DNA of 64,000 bases from Capsaspora owczarzaki ATCC 30864 (taxonomy: Eukaryota > Opisthokonta > Filasterea), in assembly GCF_000151315.2 (NCBI RefSeq), contig NW_011887293.1:2333848-2397847 (forward strand), in the 5' to 3' direction. The notes beneath the pieces are model-generated. The model did no database searches. It saw only the letters and a program-made list of their open reading frames with translations, and was not told where the DNA came from. Each line of letters opens with the position of its first letter. Position 1 is the stretch's first letter. Shown here piece by piece: positions 49,280 through 60,400 of this stretch. The position numbers and the translations under genes are program-made.

Positions 49280-51231
49280 TTTTTGCCTTCCAAAACGAAA
49301 AGACCACTCCTCATTTTTTTTTTTTCAGTTCCGACGCTTCCTCCACCCTCTCCAAGAGCTTCCTGCGCCTCACCGTTTGTGCGGTGGTTGTAATTGACAA
49401 ACCTGCTAATCGTGGGTCGTGGAGCAGTTGTGCAGTGACACTTGAATTGGGAAAAGTAGTTAAAAAAAAAAAGGAAAAAAAAAAAAAGAAAACAAAGAAA
49501 AAAAAAAAAGAAGACTGGGCGAATTAGAAACTGTTATTTTGTAATTATTATAATGATTATTATTATTCTTATTCATATTTCACAGACTTTGCACTGATTT
49601 AGGACCTTCCGATCAAAGATTGTTGGGTTTGTTGTGCAAGTCGAGCTAGAGTTTCGAGCGAAAAAGCGCACAAAAGGCACCCGAATTATTCACCATGTTG
49701 GAAAACTGAATTCTCATCCAATCTGGCTCTTTCTCTCCCCTAAATCTAATCCATATAACACTGAGGATGAACATCAATCCAATCTCCAAGCGTCTACAGT
49801 ATTTCCCAAACAAGACCTGAGTGACGGCATACAAGAAGCACGGGAAATTCCCTGTCTGGACGTTTCATCACCAAATGGCGCGATATCCACATCTTCACAG
49901 AAAATATTGAAAAGCTAGTACTTCAAATCTAGTCCGACCCCCCCCCCCCATGAAAATCGTTTTGGAAACTTGTTTGATCAAGCAAACACAGCAAGTCAGG
50001 CGAGATGTAGCCAGAACCGCGTGACAGGCATGCTGCAGCCTCTTCCAGGGGTTCGGGAATGACTGGGCAGCAACGGATGCGGAGCTGCACTGCACTGGAG
50101 GTGGCGGCGACGTTGGCGGCATGCGGCGGCGTTGGCGGCATTTGGCGGCGTTTTGGCGGGGGTTTGAACCACTTCGTCGATTCCAACGCCTCCCAGCGTC
50201 CTGCACAAAGGTTCAATCTCCACATTGCATGAGACGAGCAAGGTGAATCGTGGGTGCGCGAACAGACAAGTTGAAAAGGCCGACCTGCGTTCGCCTCCAC
50301 AACCAGCTTCTACTTGCTTTCTTGAATCCAGACTTTCTGAACGCTGCAGCACCAGCAGAGCGACTCCGAGTGCGTCTGTCATGATTCCAACACATCATCA
50401 TCGCGTCTTTACGACAGGGCTACTGACGAATCCGGACCGGAAGCACGGGGAAAGGGAGGCTGCTGCCCAGGAACCAAAGACGGGCGGCCAAGTGGGTTTT
50501 GGCGCGCGACTGCCGAGACGCATCACGAGCAAAACGTCCCCGTACAAGCGGTAAAACGCGGGAAATCGAGACCTCGGACACTCTCCAATGCAGTCCCATC
50601 CTTCAGCGATTTGAAATCGGCCGCCAAGGCCCGTGGAGTGGAAGGCGACTTTAACATTGCGCGTTTTTGTCTTCTCTGTCCGAACGTAACGAAACCACTT
50701 TTTACCACACAATTTCAGCAACAACAACATCGACCCGTGCCGAAACATCAACCCAAAAACACCATTCATACAAACAGAAAGATTCAACTCGACCTCGTTC
50801 GTCGCGTCATACAGGCGGAATCGAGCAGTCTTTCTCTTTGCGTTGACTGCAAAACGAAACGACGCGCGCAAACCACCGACCTGAGACGACCACGCGTGGA
50901 CGATGATTGCAGATATCATTCTGAGCGCGTAAGAGTTACCAATGGATTTGGGTGGCGAGAGTGAGCGAGCGAGCAAGCGCGAGAGAGAGAGAGAGGTCAT
51001 TGTGCTAGCTCACCTTCGCTGACTCACTTGCTGAACAGGACACTCATTGCCAACGCAGGCGCCATCTTGAACTTTAAGCTGTAAAGCCTTCTGAGAGTCT
51101 GCTTCGTTGATGAAGAGTGATTCCGTGGAGCGAGGACAACGGGGAAGTGTGGAGGTCACTTCACCTCTGTGCTCAGGGCTTTGTGCTTAACATGATGGTT
51201 GGTTCCTCAAAGCCTCACTCGAGTGCAACCA
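49280..51231. other. Intergenic region with GGCGGC-rich repeat
   Basis: Almost 2 kb with no supportable gene. It holds A runs (49461-49509), an AT-rich patch (49540-49575), a C10 run (49939-49949) and a G-rich short repeat at about 50097-50162 built from GTTGGCGGCAT-like units. A 200-residue reverse-strand ORF (50398-51000) has no recognisable domain and mixed composition. Confidence 0.6.
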
Positions 51232-51623
51232 ATGTTGGATTTTGATTGGATGGCGAACAGAACGAAAAAGCAGCCCGACATTGATTCATTCGAGCAAGTT
51301 GATCAGAACGCCAACAAGGAATCGTTAGGTGAGAGGATGTTTCAAGAATTTGAGCGACAAGAGAGCGAATCTCGCTTGGTACCAACGAGCGTCGTTGAAC
51401 AACAATTCAAGAGAGCATGCACAAAGAGTACTCACTTGTTGATTGGTGGCTGGACCAGCTGAACGTTTCCGCGAATTTTTGCTCAATCTTCGCTACTTGC
51501 GAATCTTTATTGGCGTGTGGAATCTAGTGGTCATCTTCTTGATGCTCGTGTACGTGATTGTTTCCTTGCTCTGGCAATGAGCAATGTTGAGTCGTTTGTT
51601 TGCAGTGGATGGTGGTATTGTAG
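51232..51623 (+). CDS. Small predicted single-pass membrane protein, about 69 residues
   Basis: Not in any family I know. Proposed exons 51232-51328, 51459-51553 and 51606-51623 join in phase. The donors are GTGAGA and GTGATT; the acceptors are GACCAG and TTGCAG. The product starts MLDFDWMANRTKKQPDIDSF, is polar and acidic, then has RFREFLLNLRYLRIF and a hydrophobic helix (GVWNLVVIFLMLVYWMVVL) at the C-terminus. This is the layout of a tail-anchored protein. If the second intron is kept, the end would read YVIVSLLWQ. The frame continuity across two introns and a clean helix argue for a real gene, but there is no homology support. Confidence 0.4.
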
Positions 51624-52142
51624 TGACTGACCACTCAACACGCTTGCTTTTGAATCTGGCAGGTTTTTCAGCGCTTAAATGCATGTGCTGTTTTTCTGCT
51701 GTTCGCTTTGTTTTATTGCGCTTTGTGTTTGTGACGAGTGTTGATATTTGTGGTGTTGCTTCCCAGCAAATCCATCTCGATCGGTCATTGTACTACAGCC
51801 TTGTCAGGTTTTACTCCATCCATTGATTGCACCGAGCGTGTTACGACCTGACCGCAACATCGCCCGCATCATTACTGAAGAACAGATGCACTAGAGAAGG
51901 TTTGTCTCATGTACTCGGGAGCTGAGCGAGCCCAATTGCGCTGCTCAGAATCGCCCCTTTGTCTGTGATTATTTCTTTTCGTTTCTTTTCGTTTTGGGGT
52001 TTTTGGCGATATTTGCTGTTTTGCATGTATTCCATCCCAAGTCCAAAAACCTCACTCTTCTTCTATACGTTTTCTCAGTTTCTTGTTTCGAAATCCAGCT
52101 CCCAATTTTGTTCTTCTGAATTCTTATTTCCGCACCTTCACA
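51624..52142. other. Intergenic region upstream of the SDR gene
   Basis: T-rich DNA, probably the SDR promoter and the 3' flank of the small gene. Nothing else seen. Confidence 0.6.
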
Positions 52143-53096
52143 ATGCAAAATTCCGCACTTGCAGGAAAGTCCGCGCTCGTCATTGGCGGCACGAATGGCA
52201 TTGGCCGTGGCATGGCCGAGTGGCTGGCACAGCAGGGCGCCTCGGTGACGGTTGCCGGGCGGAGCGCCGAGCGGGGTCGCGAGGTTGTCGAGCAGATGCA
52301 GCAATCTCACTCGTCCAGCACGACTGCCGGCGCTGGGGCTGCAACGACCTCGGCTGGCTCGAGTGCTCCGACGTACGCGTTTGCTCCAATCAATGCACAG
52401 TCCATTGCGGACGTGGGCAAGTTCTGCGCAGAGTACCTCAGAACGCACGACCGACTCGACTACCTGGTGCTCACTGCGGGCATTGCGACCATGCAAGGGC
52501 GAACCGAGACCGACGAGGGCATCGACCAGAAGCTGGCCATTCACTACTATGGCCGCGTTGCTGCCATCCAGGGTCTGTTGCCGCTGCTCGAGGGCACCGC
52601 CAAGCAGCCAAACGCCGACGTGCGTGTCCTCTCGGTGTTCTCGGCGGGCGTGCACTCGGCGTATGCCAATTACCGCACCGATCCGGAAGTCCGCGAGTAC
52701 TCGCTCCAGCACGCTGCCAACGCTGCTGGATTTTACAACGACCTTGCGTTGGACGCGTTGTCGCGCGAACACCCGACGGTGACGTTCGCGCATGCTGCGC
52801 CGGGCTTTGTCTCGACCGCCTGGGGCACCGAGCTCAACCCAATTTTGCGCGGAGTTGTCCGAGCGATTCAACTGTTTGCCAAGAGCCCAGAAAAGTGCGC
52901 CCAGCTGATTGGTGCCGCGCTCATCGCGCCAGAGCTCAAGGGCGGCTTCCACCTCGTCAACCCGAACGGCAAGCCCGCCAAGCGGACTCCTCAGCACGAC
53001 GAAGCCCGTGACTTTGTTTGGCAGAACACCAAGGAGATTCTTGCCAGAGCGTCAGCTGCTGGTATTGCAGCGAATGCCGCCAAGGGCAAGAAGTAA
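52143..53096 (+). CDS. Short-chain dehydrogenase/reductase with atypical active site
   Basis: A single-exon Rossmann-fold oxidoreductase of 317 residues, substrate unknown. The cofactor motif GGTNGIGRG follows strand LVIGG near residue 15. An Arg after the second strand (VAGRSAERG) suggests NADP(H). LVLTAGIAT replaces the usual NNAG. The serine strand is VLSVFSAGVHS. The expected YxxxK is at Tyr198, but reads YNDLA, so the catalytic Lys is Ala. The C-terminal third (AAPGFVSTAWG, then GGFHLVNPNG) is otherwise SDR-like. Similar SDRs without the Lys occur in fungi and protists as I recall, so it may use another base or be a non-enzyme. The start is fixed by the first ATG, 16 residues before the glycine motif. 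Confidence 0.88.
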   Translation: MQNSALAGKSALVIGGTNGIGRGMAEWLAQQGASVTVAGRSAERGREVVEQMQQSHSSSTTAGAGAATTSAGSSAPTYAFAPINAQSIADVGKFCAEYLRTHDRLDYLVLTAGIATMQGRTETDEGIDQKLAIHYYGRVAAIQGLLPLLEGTAKQPNADVRVLSVFSAGVHSAYANYRTDPEVREYSLQHAANAAGFYNDLALDALSREHPTVTFAHAAPGFVSTAWGTELNPILRGVVRAIQLFAKSPEKCAQLIGAALIAPELKGGFHLVNPNGKPAKRTPQHDEARDFVWQNTKEILARASAAGIAANAAKGKK

Positions 53097-53779
53097 AAAC
53101 GAAAAAAAGAAAAAAAAAAAAACAAAGAAAAAAAAAAGCTGTCGTTGAAGCTCACTGCGCGAGTCTTCCATGGATTGTTGATAGCGAGAGGTGTTGTTGT
53201 TTTGATTTTTATGTGGCTTTTGGCAGGATGCTTGGTACTTTGTGCTTTGCACAGGTGTTTTGTTGATGTTTTTCGTTGTCGTTGAATTTTGATTTCGATT
53301 CTCGTTCTTTAGCGGCTGCACAGTGTCCGAGAGTGTTCCACGAAGTGTTTTGTCACTTCAGACCAAGCAACAGCCTTATGCGCCTTGTGTTGCCTCCATC
53401 GCATCGTGGTCTGAGACAGCAAGAAGTCCAGATTTGCAATGGGACTTTCACTCCTCTCGCCGCCCTAATCCCCGCCGCCCCAATTTATTCCTATTTCTCT
53501 GAATGCATGACTTTTTCTTTTCCCGCTTCGCTTCCCGCCGAGCGTTGTTGCTTTTTCAACCATCGATTTACAAATCCAACTCGATTCTATTCTTTTTTTT
53601 TTTTCTTTTTTCTTTCTTTTGGTGAGTTTTTTTTTTTTTTTTTTTTTTTTTTTCTCGCTGCAATGCATTTTCGCTGGCTCTCCGTTTTTATCGGTCGTTC
53701 GTTCCACAATGACTTTGCTCAAAGAGCGAGCGAGCGAGAGAGAAAGACACACACATACAGAGAGTGTGTGGCTGTGCGT

Positions 53780-53817
<38 letters not shown>

Positions 53818-54465
53818 GAGAGAGTCGGCCCGCCACCCCACTCTGTTCCCATTTCGCCCTTTCCCCCCTATTGGCGTCGTTCACCCAAACACCGCTCCCT
53901 CGGCTCAAACACCAAGCTTGACCCTCTCACATTGCAACAGCGCGTTTGTTTCTGAGTGACCAATGCGTGTGGGGATGACCAACGCTCGTGTGTGTTTGTG
54001 TGGAGCTGCAGCTGCGGTATGAGAATGGAGGCAAATCAAGCGCCAAAAAGGTGATCCCCTCCACTCCACTCCACCCCATTTCTCTGCTGCTCTCCTTCAA
54101 CATGCTCAACGCTGTGAAAGTCCGCTGAGCGTGTTTGAGTCACAGAACGAAGGACAACTCAAAGAAGAGCAAAAAAGCCAAAAAAGCAACATTGAAAAAC
54201 TAAAAAAAAAAAAAAAAAAAAAAAATCATTGAATTTTTTCATTAATTGGTGGAAAAAAAACAACAAAAAGCGTTGGTCGAGTGAATCGGTTTCGTAGCAG
54301 CTCGTCGTTTTTAGATGAATATTAACGCATACTCACTTGCTCACTATTTTTTAATTGACAGGCTAGCATCTCTCCTTTTTGATCTTCTTTCTTCTTGGTA
54401 CACTCAGCATTTTTTTTCCCCCACCTCCCCCGCCTTCCTCCACACAGAGTCGGACTGCGCACAGA
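53097..54465. other. Intergenic region with GA and T/A tracts
   Basis: Contains T runs (53592-53653, with T27 at 53627), a (GA)n stretch at 53779-53824 and A25 at 54202. This is likely promoter DNA for the large secreted protein. No gene seen. Confidence 0.65.
53779..53824. repeat. (GA)n microsatellite
   Basis: About 23 GA units with one GG interruption, preceded by GAGC and CACA mini-repeats (53729-53778). Confidence 0.9.
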
Positions 54466-57400
54466 ATGCCCCTCGCTGCGCAGTGGCACACTCGGTCGCG
54501 AGCGCTGGCTGCTGGATTGTCCATGCGTCTGCTGCTGCTGCTGCTGGTGCTGGCGCTGATCTTTGCTGCCTCACCAGCCAACGCCGCAGTCAACACGCTC
54601 TGCACAGACTGCAGTAAGTCCTTGCTTCTTGGTCTTTCTGCGCTGACCTGTCCAACGCAATGCGTCGGTGGCATCGGGCGTTTGCCGAATTCTTTCCTTG
54701 CTTTCCTTGTGTTCGCTGCACACTCGTACCCCCTCTCAACCCCTCCACAAAAATAACCACCCTTCACACACACACAGACGCATTGCCTACGGCACGCCGG
54801 CGGACCAGCACGAGTGCTGCGTCGCGGCAAACAATGCTCGATACACTTGCTACTGGAACGCCCCAAACCAGATTCGGGCGTCCTGGATTACTTTGCCAAC
54901 TTTGATGTGACGCTCATGGAGTCTGCCTGCCAGCCCTTCCGAGTGAACTGGCAGGACCAGAGCGGAAACATTGCCGTCGGCCAGCCCGTTTCGCAGTCGT
55001 CCGTCATCCAAGGCCGCGGAGCGTCCCAGGCCGTCGACGGCTTCACCTCTGCGTCCTCTTACACGTACACGGCGCTGGACACGAACGCGTGGTGGCGACT
55101 CGATCTCGATTCGCCCGCCACCGTCAAGTCTGTCGTCATTTTCAACATTCTGGACAACAGCTGCTGCACTGGCTGCACTGTTCGTGCGTGCCAGCAGCGT
55201 CTTGTGCCCTTCACCGTGACTGCTCTCACTGCGGACGGTTCCACCCTGGCATCACAAACGTTTGCTTCCGTCCAAGCCACGTACAACTGGATGCCGACTG
55301 GCGCCATTCCGCTGAACAACGTCGACCACATTGTCATCTCGGCACCTGGCCGCCAGACGTACCTGCATCTCAGCGAAGTCCAGGTGTACGGCTACTTTGA
55401 AGCCCCGCTTGACGCTTTGACCAACGTGACCATGTGCACCCTGGTCAACGGCGTCCCCTCCGTCATGGCGCTCGGCTCCGAGGGTGGCTGGCAGCACTGC
55501 CAAATCGAGTGGACTGCCGGTGCCAACATGACGGTCGCGCTCACGCGCGGCTCGCAGACATCGCTGGCAGACGGTTGCAATCCCGACATTTACCTTCGTG
55601 CTGGTGTGGTCTCCACCTCCTCCAAGTACTACTCTCGTCAGCTTGCTGCCTTCTACTATGGCGCAGTGTCCACGCAAACTGTCACGCTCGGTCGCAGCAC
55701 GTACTGGTGGGCACCGCCTGCCGACTATGGCACGTGGTTTGTTTCCGTCTATGTGCCCCCGCTCAAGTTGGCCACGTCCACCTGCCGCGTCAGCGCCTTG
55801 GTGTCCTTCACCCCGCCAACCCCGACGCTGGTGGATTTCCGCTACGAGCTCACAGCAGGCCCCAGCACCGACACCAAGATTTTTGACGACGGCTTTGGCA
55901 GCGCCGACTACCCGGGCTCGCTCACTGGGCGGTATCTCATGGTGTCGGATGCCAATTCGATCATCACGCTGCAATTCTCGTCGTTTTGCACCGAGCGCCT
56001 TGGGCACGCTTGGAAGGACCGCGTTTGCTTGTACGACGGCAACTCGACTCAAGCGCGCTCGCTCGGCTGCGTGTCTGGCTGCGACGCCCATCCCGTTGGT
56101 AGTGACACGAGTCTCGTGAGCTCGTTGGTGGGCGTCGTGGGCTCTGATGGCCATTTCAACTCGAGCGTGTACGTCCGATCGTCCTCCAATGCCCTGCTTC
56201 TCACGTTCACGTCCGACGCCAACAACGAAATGGCTGGCTGGCTCGTGCAGGCCGAGCAGCAGGTCATGAACCTGACGCAGCGCTGCGTGCAGTGGTACAA
56301 CACCTCCGATCCATACTTTTCGTGGGTCAACGTTCCTGCTGGCACCCAGTTCCGCAACACGCCGTACGCAATCACCTACTCTGGCACTTGCAACGGCGCG
56401 GGCACCCATCCTTGCTCAGTGCTGGTCACCAGCGGCGATTACTACTCGGTCCAGTCCTGCTTTGGCGGCTCTTGCAACGCTGGCGCGTGCCAGGATCAAC
56501 CTGCGCTGACCATTTCCTCGCCCGTGCCCCAGCAGGCCGTGCTGCGTCCGCAAAACAGCGCCGTTTACTCGCTCCAGGTGCGGTACAATGTGGATTATTT
56601 TGACGTCCCGCCAAACTATGTCTACCTCCGCGTCGACAGCTCCCCGTTCCGCGAGGCCATGGTGCAAACGCTCTCGGCCAAGGCCGGCTCCTTCCTTGCC
56701 GACCTCCTCCCTGGCCTTCACGATGTGACTGTTCAGCTTCGCGAGTATCGCGACAGTACAGTGATGCGCGTCTCCAAATCCGTCGAAGTGACTGTTCTGA
56801 CCCCGTTCGTCACCATCTCCCATCCGATGCCCGGCACCGCCTTCAACCACTCGCGGCTCGAACCCGTTGCTATTGACGTGGTCTTTAACGTTGGCAACGC
56901 CACCATCAGCGCCGAGGTGGCTCCTGCTGGCGTGTACGTGCAAGTCCTCGTCGACAGCACCACGGTGGCACAGCGCTTCAATGTCTCTGCTGGCACCCTG
57001 ACCTTCCCGCCAAAGCTCGTCGTGTCTGGCCTGGCTCCTCGCTCAACCAATTATCTGCTCACCGTGCAGGTCCGCCAGCTCGATCCAGCAACGCTGGTCG
57101 ACACGCTGATTGCTTGGGCCGACGTGGATGTTGGCGTCGTCCCCGTGGTTGTTCCGGGCTGCACGTACCCGCTCGCGGATAATTTCGACCCCCTGGCCAA
57201 CTCAAACACTGTGCCCTGCACCATTCCGGCGATTGTGGGCTGCTCCGACCCGACTGCTGCCAACTACAACCGCACTGCCGAAGTCGCCGGCCGCGGCACC
57301 TCTGAAGCATGCACCCCGCGTCATGCGACGCTCGGATGGCCCTGCTGCATCCCGCGTCCACTCAACCCCAACTACAACCTCAATCCGATCCCCGGTTGCA

Positions 57401-60400
57401 CCAACCCCACTGCCTTCAACTACAATTCAAACGCCAACCAAGACGACGGCTCGTGCGTCTACATTGTGCCAATTTTCGGCTGCACCGACCCAAGCGCCAT
57501 CAACTTTGACATTCTGGCCAACCGTGACAATGGCATGTGCGTTCAGCGCGTTCTCGGTTGCACGGCACCGGCAGCCCTCAATTTCAAGCCCACGGCGAAC
57601 GTGGACGATGGTTCCTGCGTCGCCAAGAACTTTGGCTGCATGAACCCTCTCGACGATGCGTACAACGCTGCTGCCAACGTGCACCAGGCGTCGTTCTGCA
57701 CGGGATCCATTGGCTGCACTGATCCTCTTGCCTCGAACTTTGATCCGCGCGCCACCATCGATGACGGCCAACAGTGCATTCCGCCGTTTGGCTGCACCGC
57801 TTCCTATGTGACCATGGAGGAGATTGGCAATCGGTTTGTTGGCCGCGTCATTGTCGCCGTGCGCAACACCCCCGCCACCCTGTACAATTGGACCCTGGAG
57901 CACCGCTTGTCGAACGACTCGTTCATTGAGCAAGCCTCCGACCTCAATGTCGCCCATCGCCGCAGCTACCTGCCATTGTCGCAAAGTGCTCTCACGCTTC
58001 GACAGTTCCTCATCTACACGGACTTGGCCGATCGCGTCAATCTCGACAGGCACCTGGAGAACTATGTCTCCGACTCGGCTCGCGACGACGGCTCTTTCTG
58101 CGTTCCCTGCTCGCCACCGAATGCCGATGCCAATGTCGACGGCTTGGTTCGTTCGCTGACGCTTCGTTTCAACGGTGACGTCGACGCCGAGATCAAGGTC
58201 GTTCATCCGCGGTCTGGGCGCGTCTTGTTTGCCAATCACGTCCACGCCGGCCACACTTTCACATTCAACCAGACTTCGTACGTCGGTGCGCCCGATACTG
58301 CGTCGCTCGTCACGTCAGACCCGGACACGGCCGCGTCGGTTGTCACACTCACCTCTGTGGTGCAGGCCGTGTTCTTGATTGGCCCGGAAGTGCAAGTTTT
58401 TGTGGATGACCGTCTCGACGTGACCATCCCCACCGCCTGCCAGAGCCCCATCGGTCCCGGCTCGGCATTCGGCTCGTTCACCGTCGTCCGTGGCGCCACT
58501 GTCAGCTATGGTGACTTGTGCTCTGTGCGCGACATTTACCCGCACGACACGTCCGCCCCGTCTGGCACTTTTGTTGCCGTCACGCCCACACGGGACTGCC
58601 AAGAGATTGGCACTTCCGGTTCGTTCGAGTACCTCTTCATTGGCCGTCGCATCAACGGCGCCACTGTCACCACCGCCACCGACTTTGTGCTGAATGGCAA
58701 GCGATGCGGTGCGACCACGTACTGCGCACTCGACTGCAACGGCCGAGGCTCGTGCCGTGACACGGCGTGCGTCTGTGACCCCGGATACTCTGGCGAGGCG
58801 TGCGAAGTAGACTGCACCTCTCCCTGCAACGGCGTTGGCACCGTGTGCGACGTTCGCAATCCTGGCATCTGTGTTTGCGCCGACGGCTTTACGGGCGCTC
58901 AGTGCGAGTACTCTTGCCGCGGTGTTTGCAACAACCAAGGCACGCTCTGCAATGCCACGGCGTGGACGGCTGCAGCCTCCGCTCAGCTGCATCGTCTCAC
59001 TGGTCTGTCGGACTCGACCGCCGTCTCGCCCTGCTTGTGCGATGATGGCTTTTACGGCCCACGCTGCGAGTTTGACTGCCATGCATCGTGTGGTGGCGTC
59101 GCTCGCGGCACCTTGTGCAATCCTTCCAATCTTGGCGAGTGCGTTTGCAACTCGCCCTACACTGGCTTCCAGTGCGAGCACTTCCTCTGCGACGAGGTCG
59201 ATGACTGCTCGGGTCACGGTTCCTGCACTGGCAACAACACGTGCACCTGCAACACCAACTGGTCTGGCCCGTCCTGCTCCAACTGGACGAGCCCCAGTGT
59301 TCGTCCTGGTCGCGTGTTTGACGGCCCCGCCGAGCTCGTGGATATTGACTTCCAGACCCACTTGACCGTGTGCGGCAGCTGGGAGCACTTCCAGTCGCCC
59401 TTGTCCAACAGCGCTGCTGGATTCTCTGCGCCGTCGTTGGCTATTGATCGCTACCAGTGGGCCATTGGCGACAACTCTACTCACCTGCCCGACTCTATTC
59501 TTGCTTGGCAAGATGTGAGTCGCCTCACGACGACGGCTTGTACTACGCTGACCAGAGCCCAGATCGGTTCTGGCTCGCCGGCACTCGTCATCACGTTCAA
59601 TGTGCGAGCAATCCAATCTCTCGCGACGTTCGGGCGGCCGCTGTCTCTGGCAGGCACCGATGCGTCCGTTCCGTCTGCCGTCGCTTCTTCGAACGGCATT
59701 CAGATTGATCTGAGCCCGCCCGTGAGCAGCGATTCGACCGTCCGCATTCTCCACGCACTCACCAACGAGGACTCTGCCTTCCAGATTGCCGGTGAATTGG
59801 ATGTGCAGTTTGCCACGTGCTCCGACCCCGACACGCCCGTGGTGGACGTGCAGGTTGCCGTGGGCACCAACCCGCTGCGAGATGATGTTCTTCCCTGGTT
59901 TTCGCTGCGGCCGCCCATGGTGGCGCTGGTGACCTCCTCGTTCCTGGCTGCGCCTGTTTCTGTCGCCGTGACGGAAACGCGAGGACTGATGACTGCCCCC
60001 TATGCTCGCTTCCGCGGCGCGCAAGCGCCTTCTGTCGGCGCGGCGCAGTTGCATTTGCCCTTCTCCGTCTCCACCGAGAGCAACATTTACGTGTCTGTCC
60101 GATGCATCAATGCCGCCGGTCTCAACTCTACCCGCACCTCGCAGCGCGTCATTATTGACAAGCGCCGTCCCAACTTTGGCCCCATCATGGACGGGTTTGG
60201 CATCTCGCCCGACAACTCGCGTCGCGACACTGACTTCCAGTTTGACCAGACAGCTGTCTGGGCCTCGTGGGGCAATGTTGTGGATTCGAACGGCGCGGTT
60301 CGACGCCTGCAGTGGTCGCTCGGCACGTCGTCTTTCGCGACTGACGTCAAGGCGTGGTCGGATTTGAGCCTGTCCCAGCTTCGCACGCTTGCCTCAGAGT

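Noticed and set aside
50398-51000. 200-residue reverse ORF in an intergenic region
   Set aside because: Mixed low-complexity composition, no domain, no splice logic and no neighbour context.
55252-56409. 385-residue antisense ORF in the large secreted gene
   Set aside because: One of several long antisense frames (also 58315-60054 and 61147-62223) expected from GC-rich codon bias; no motif.
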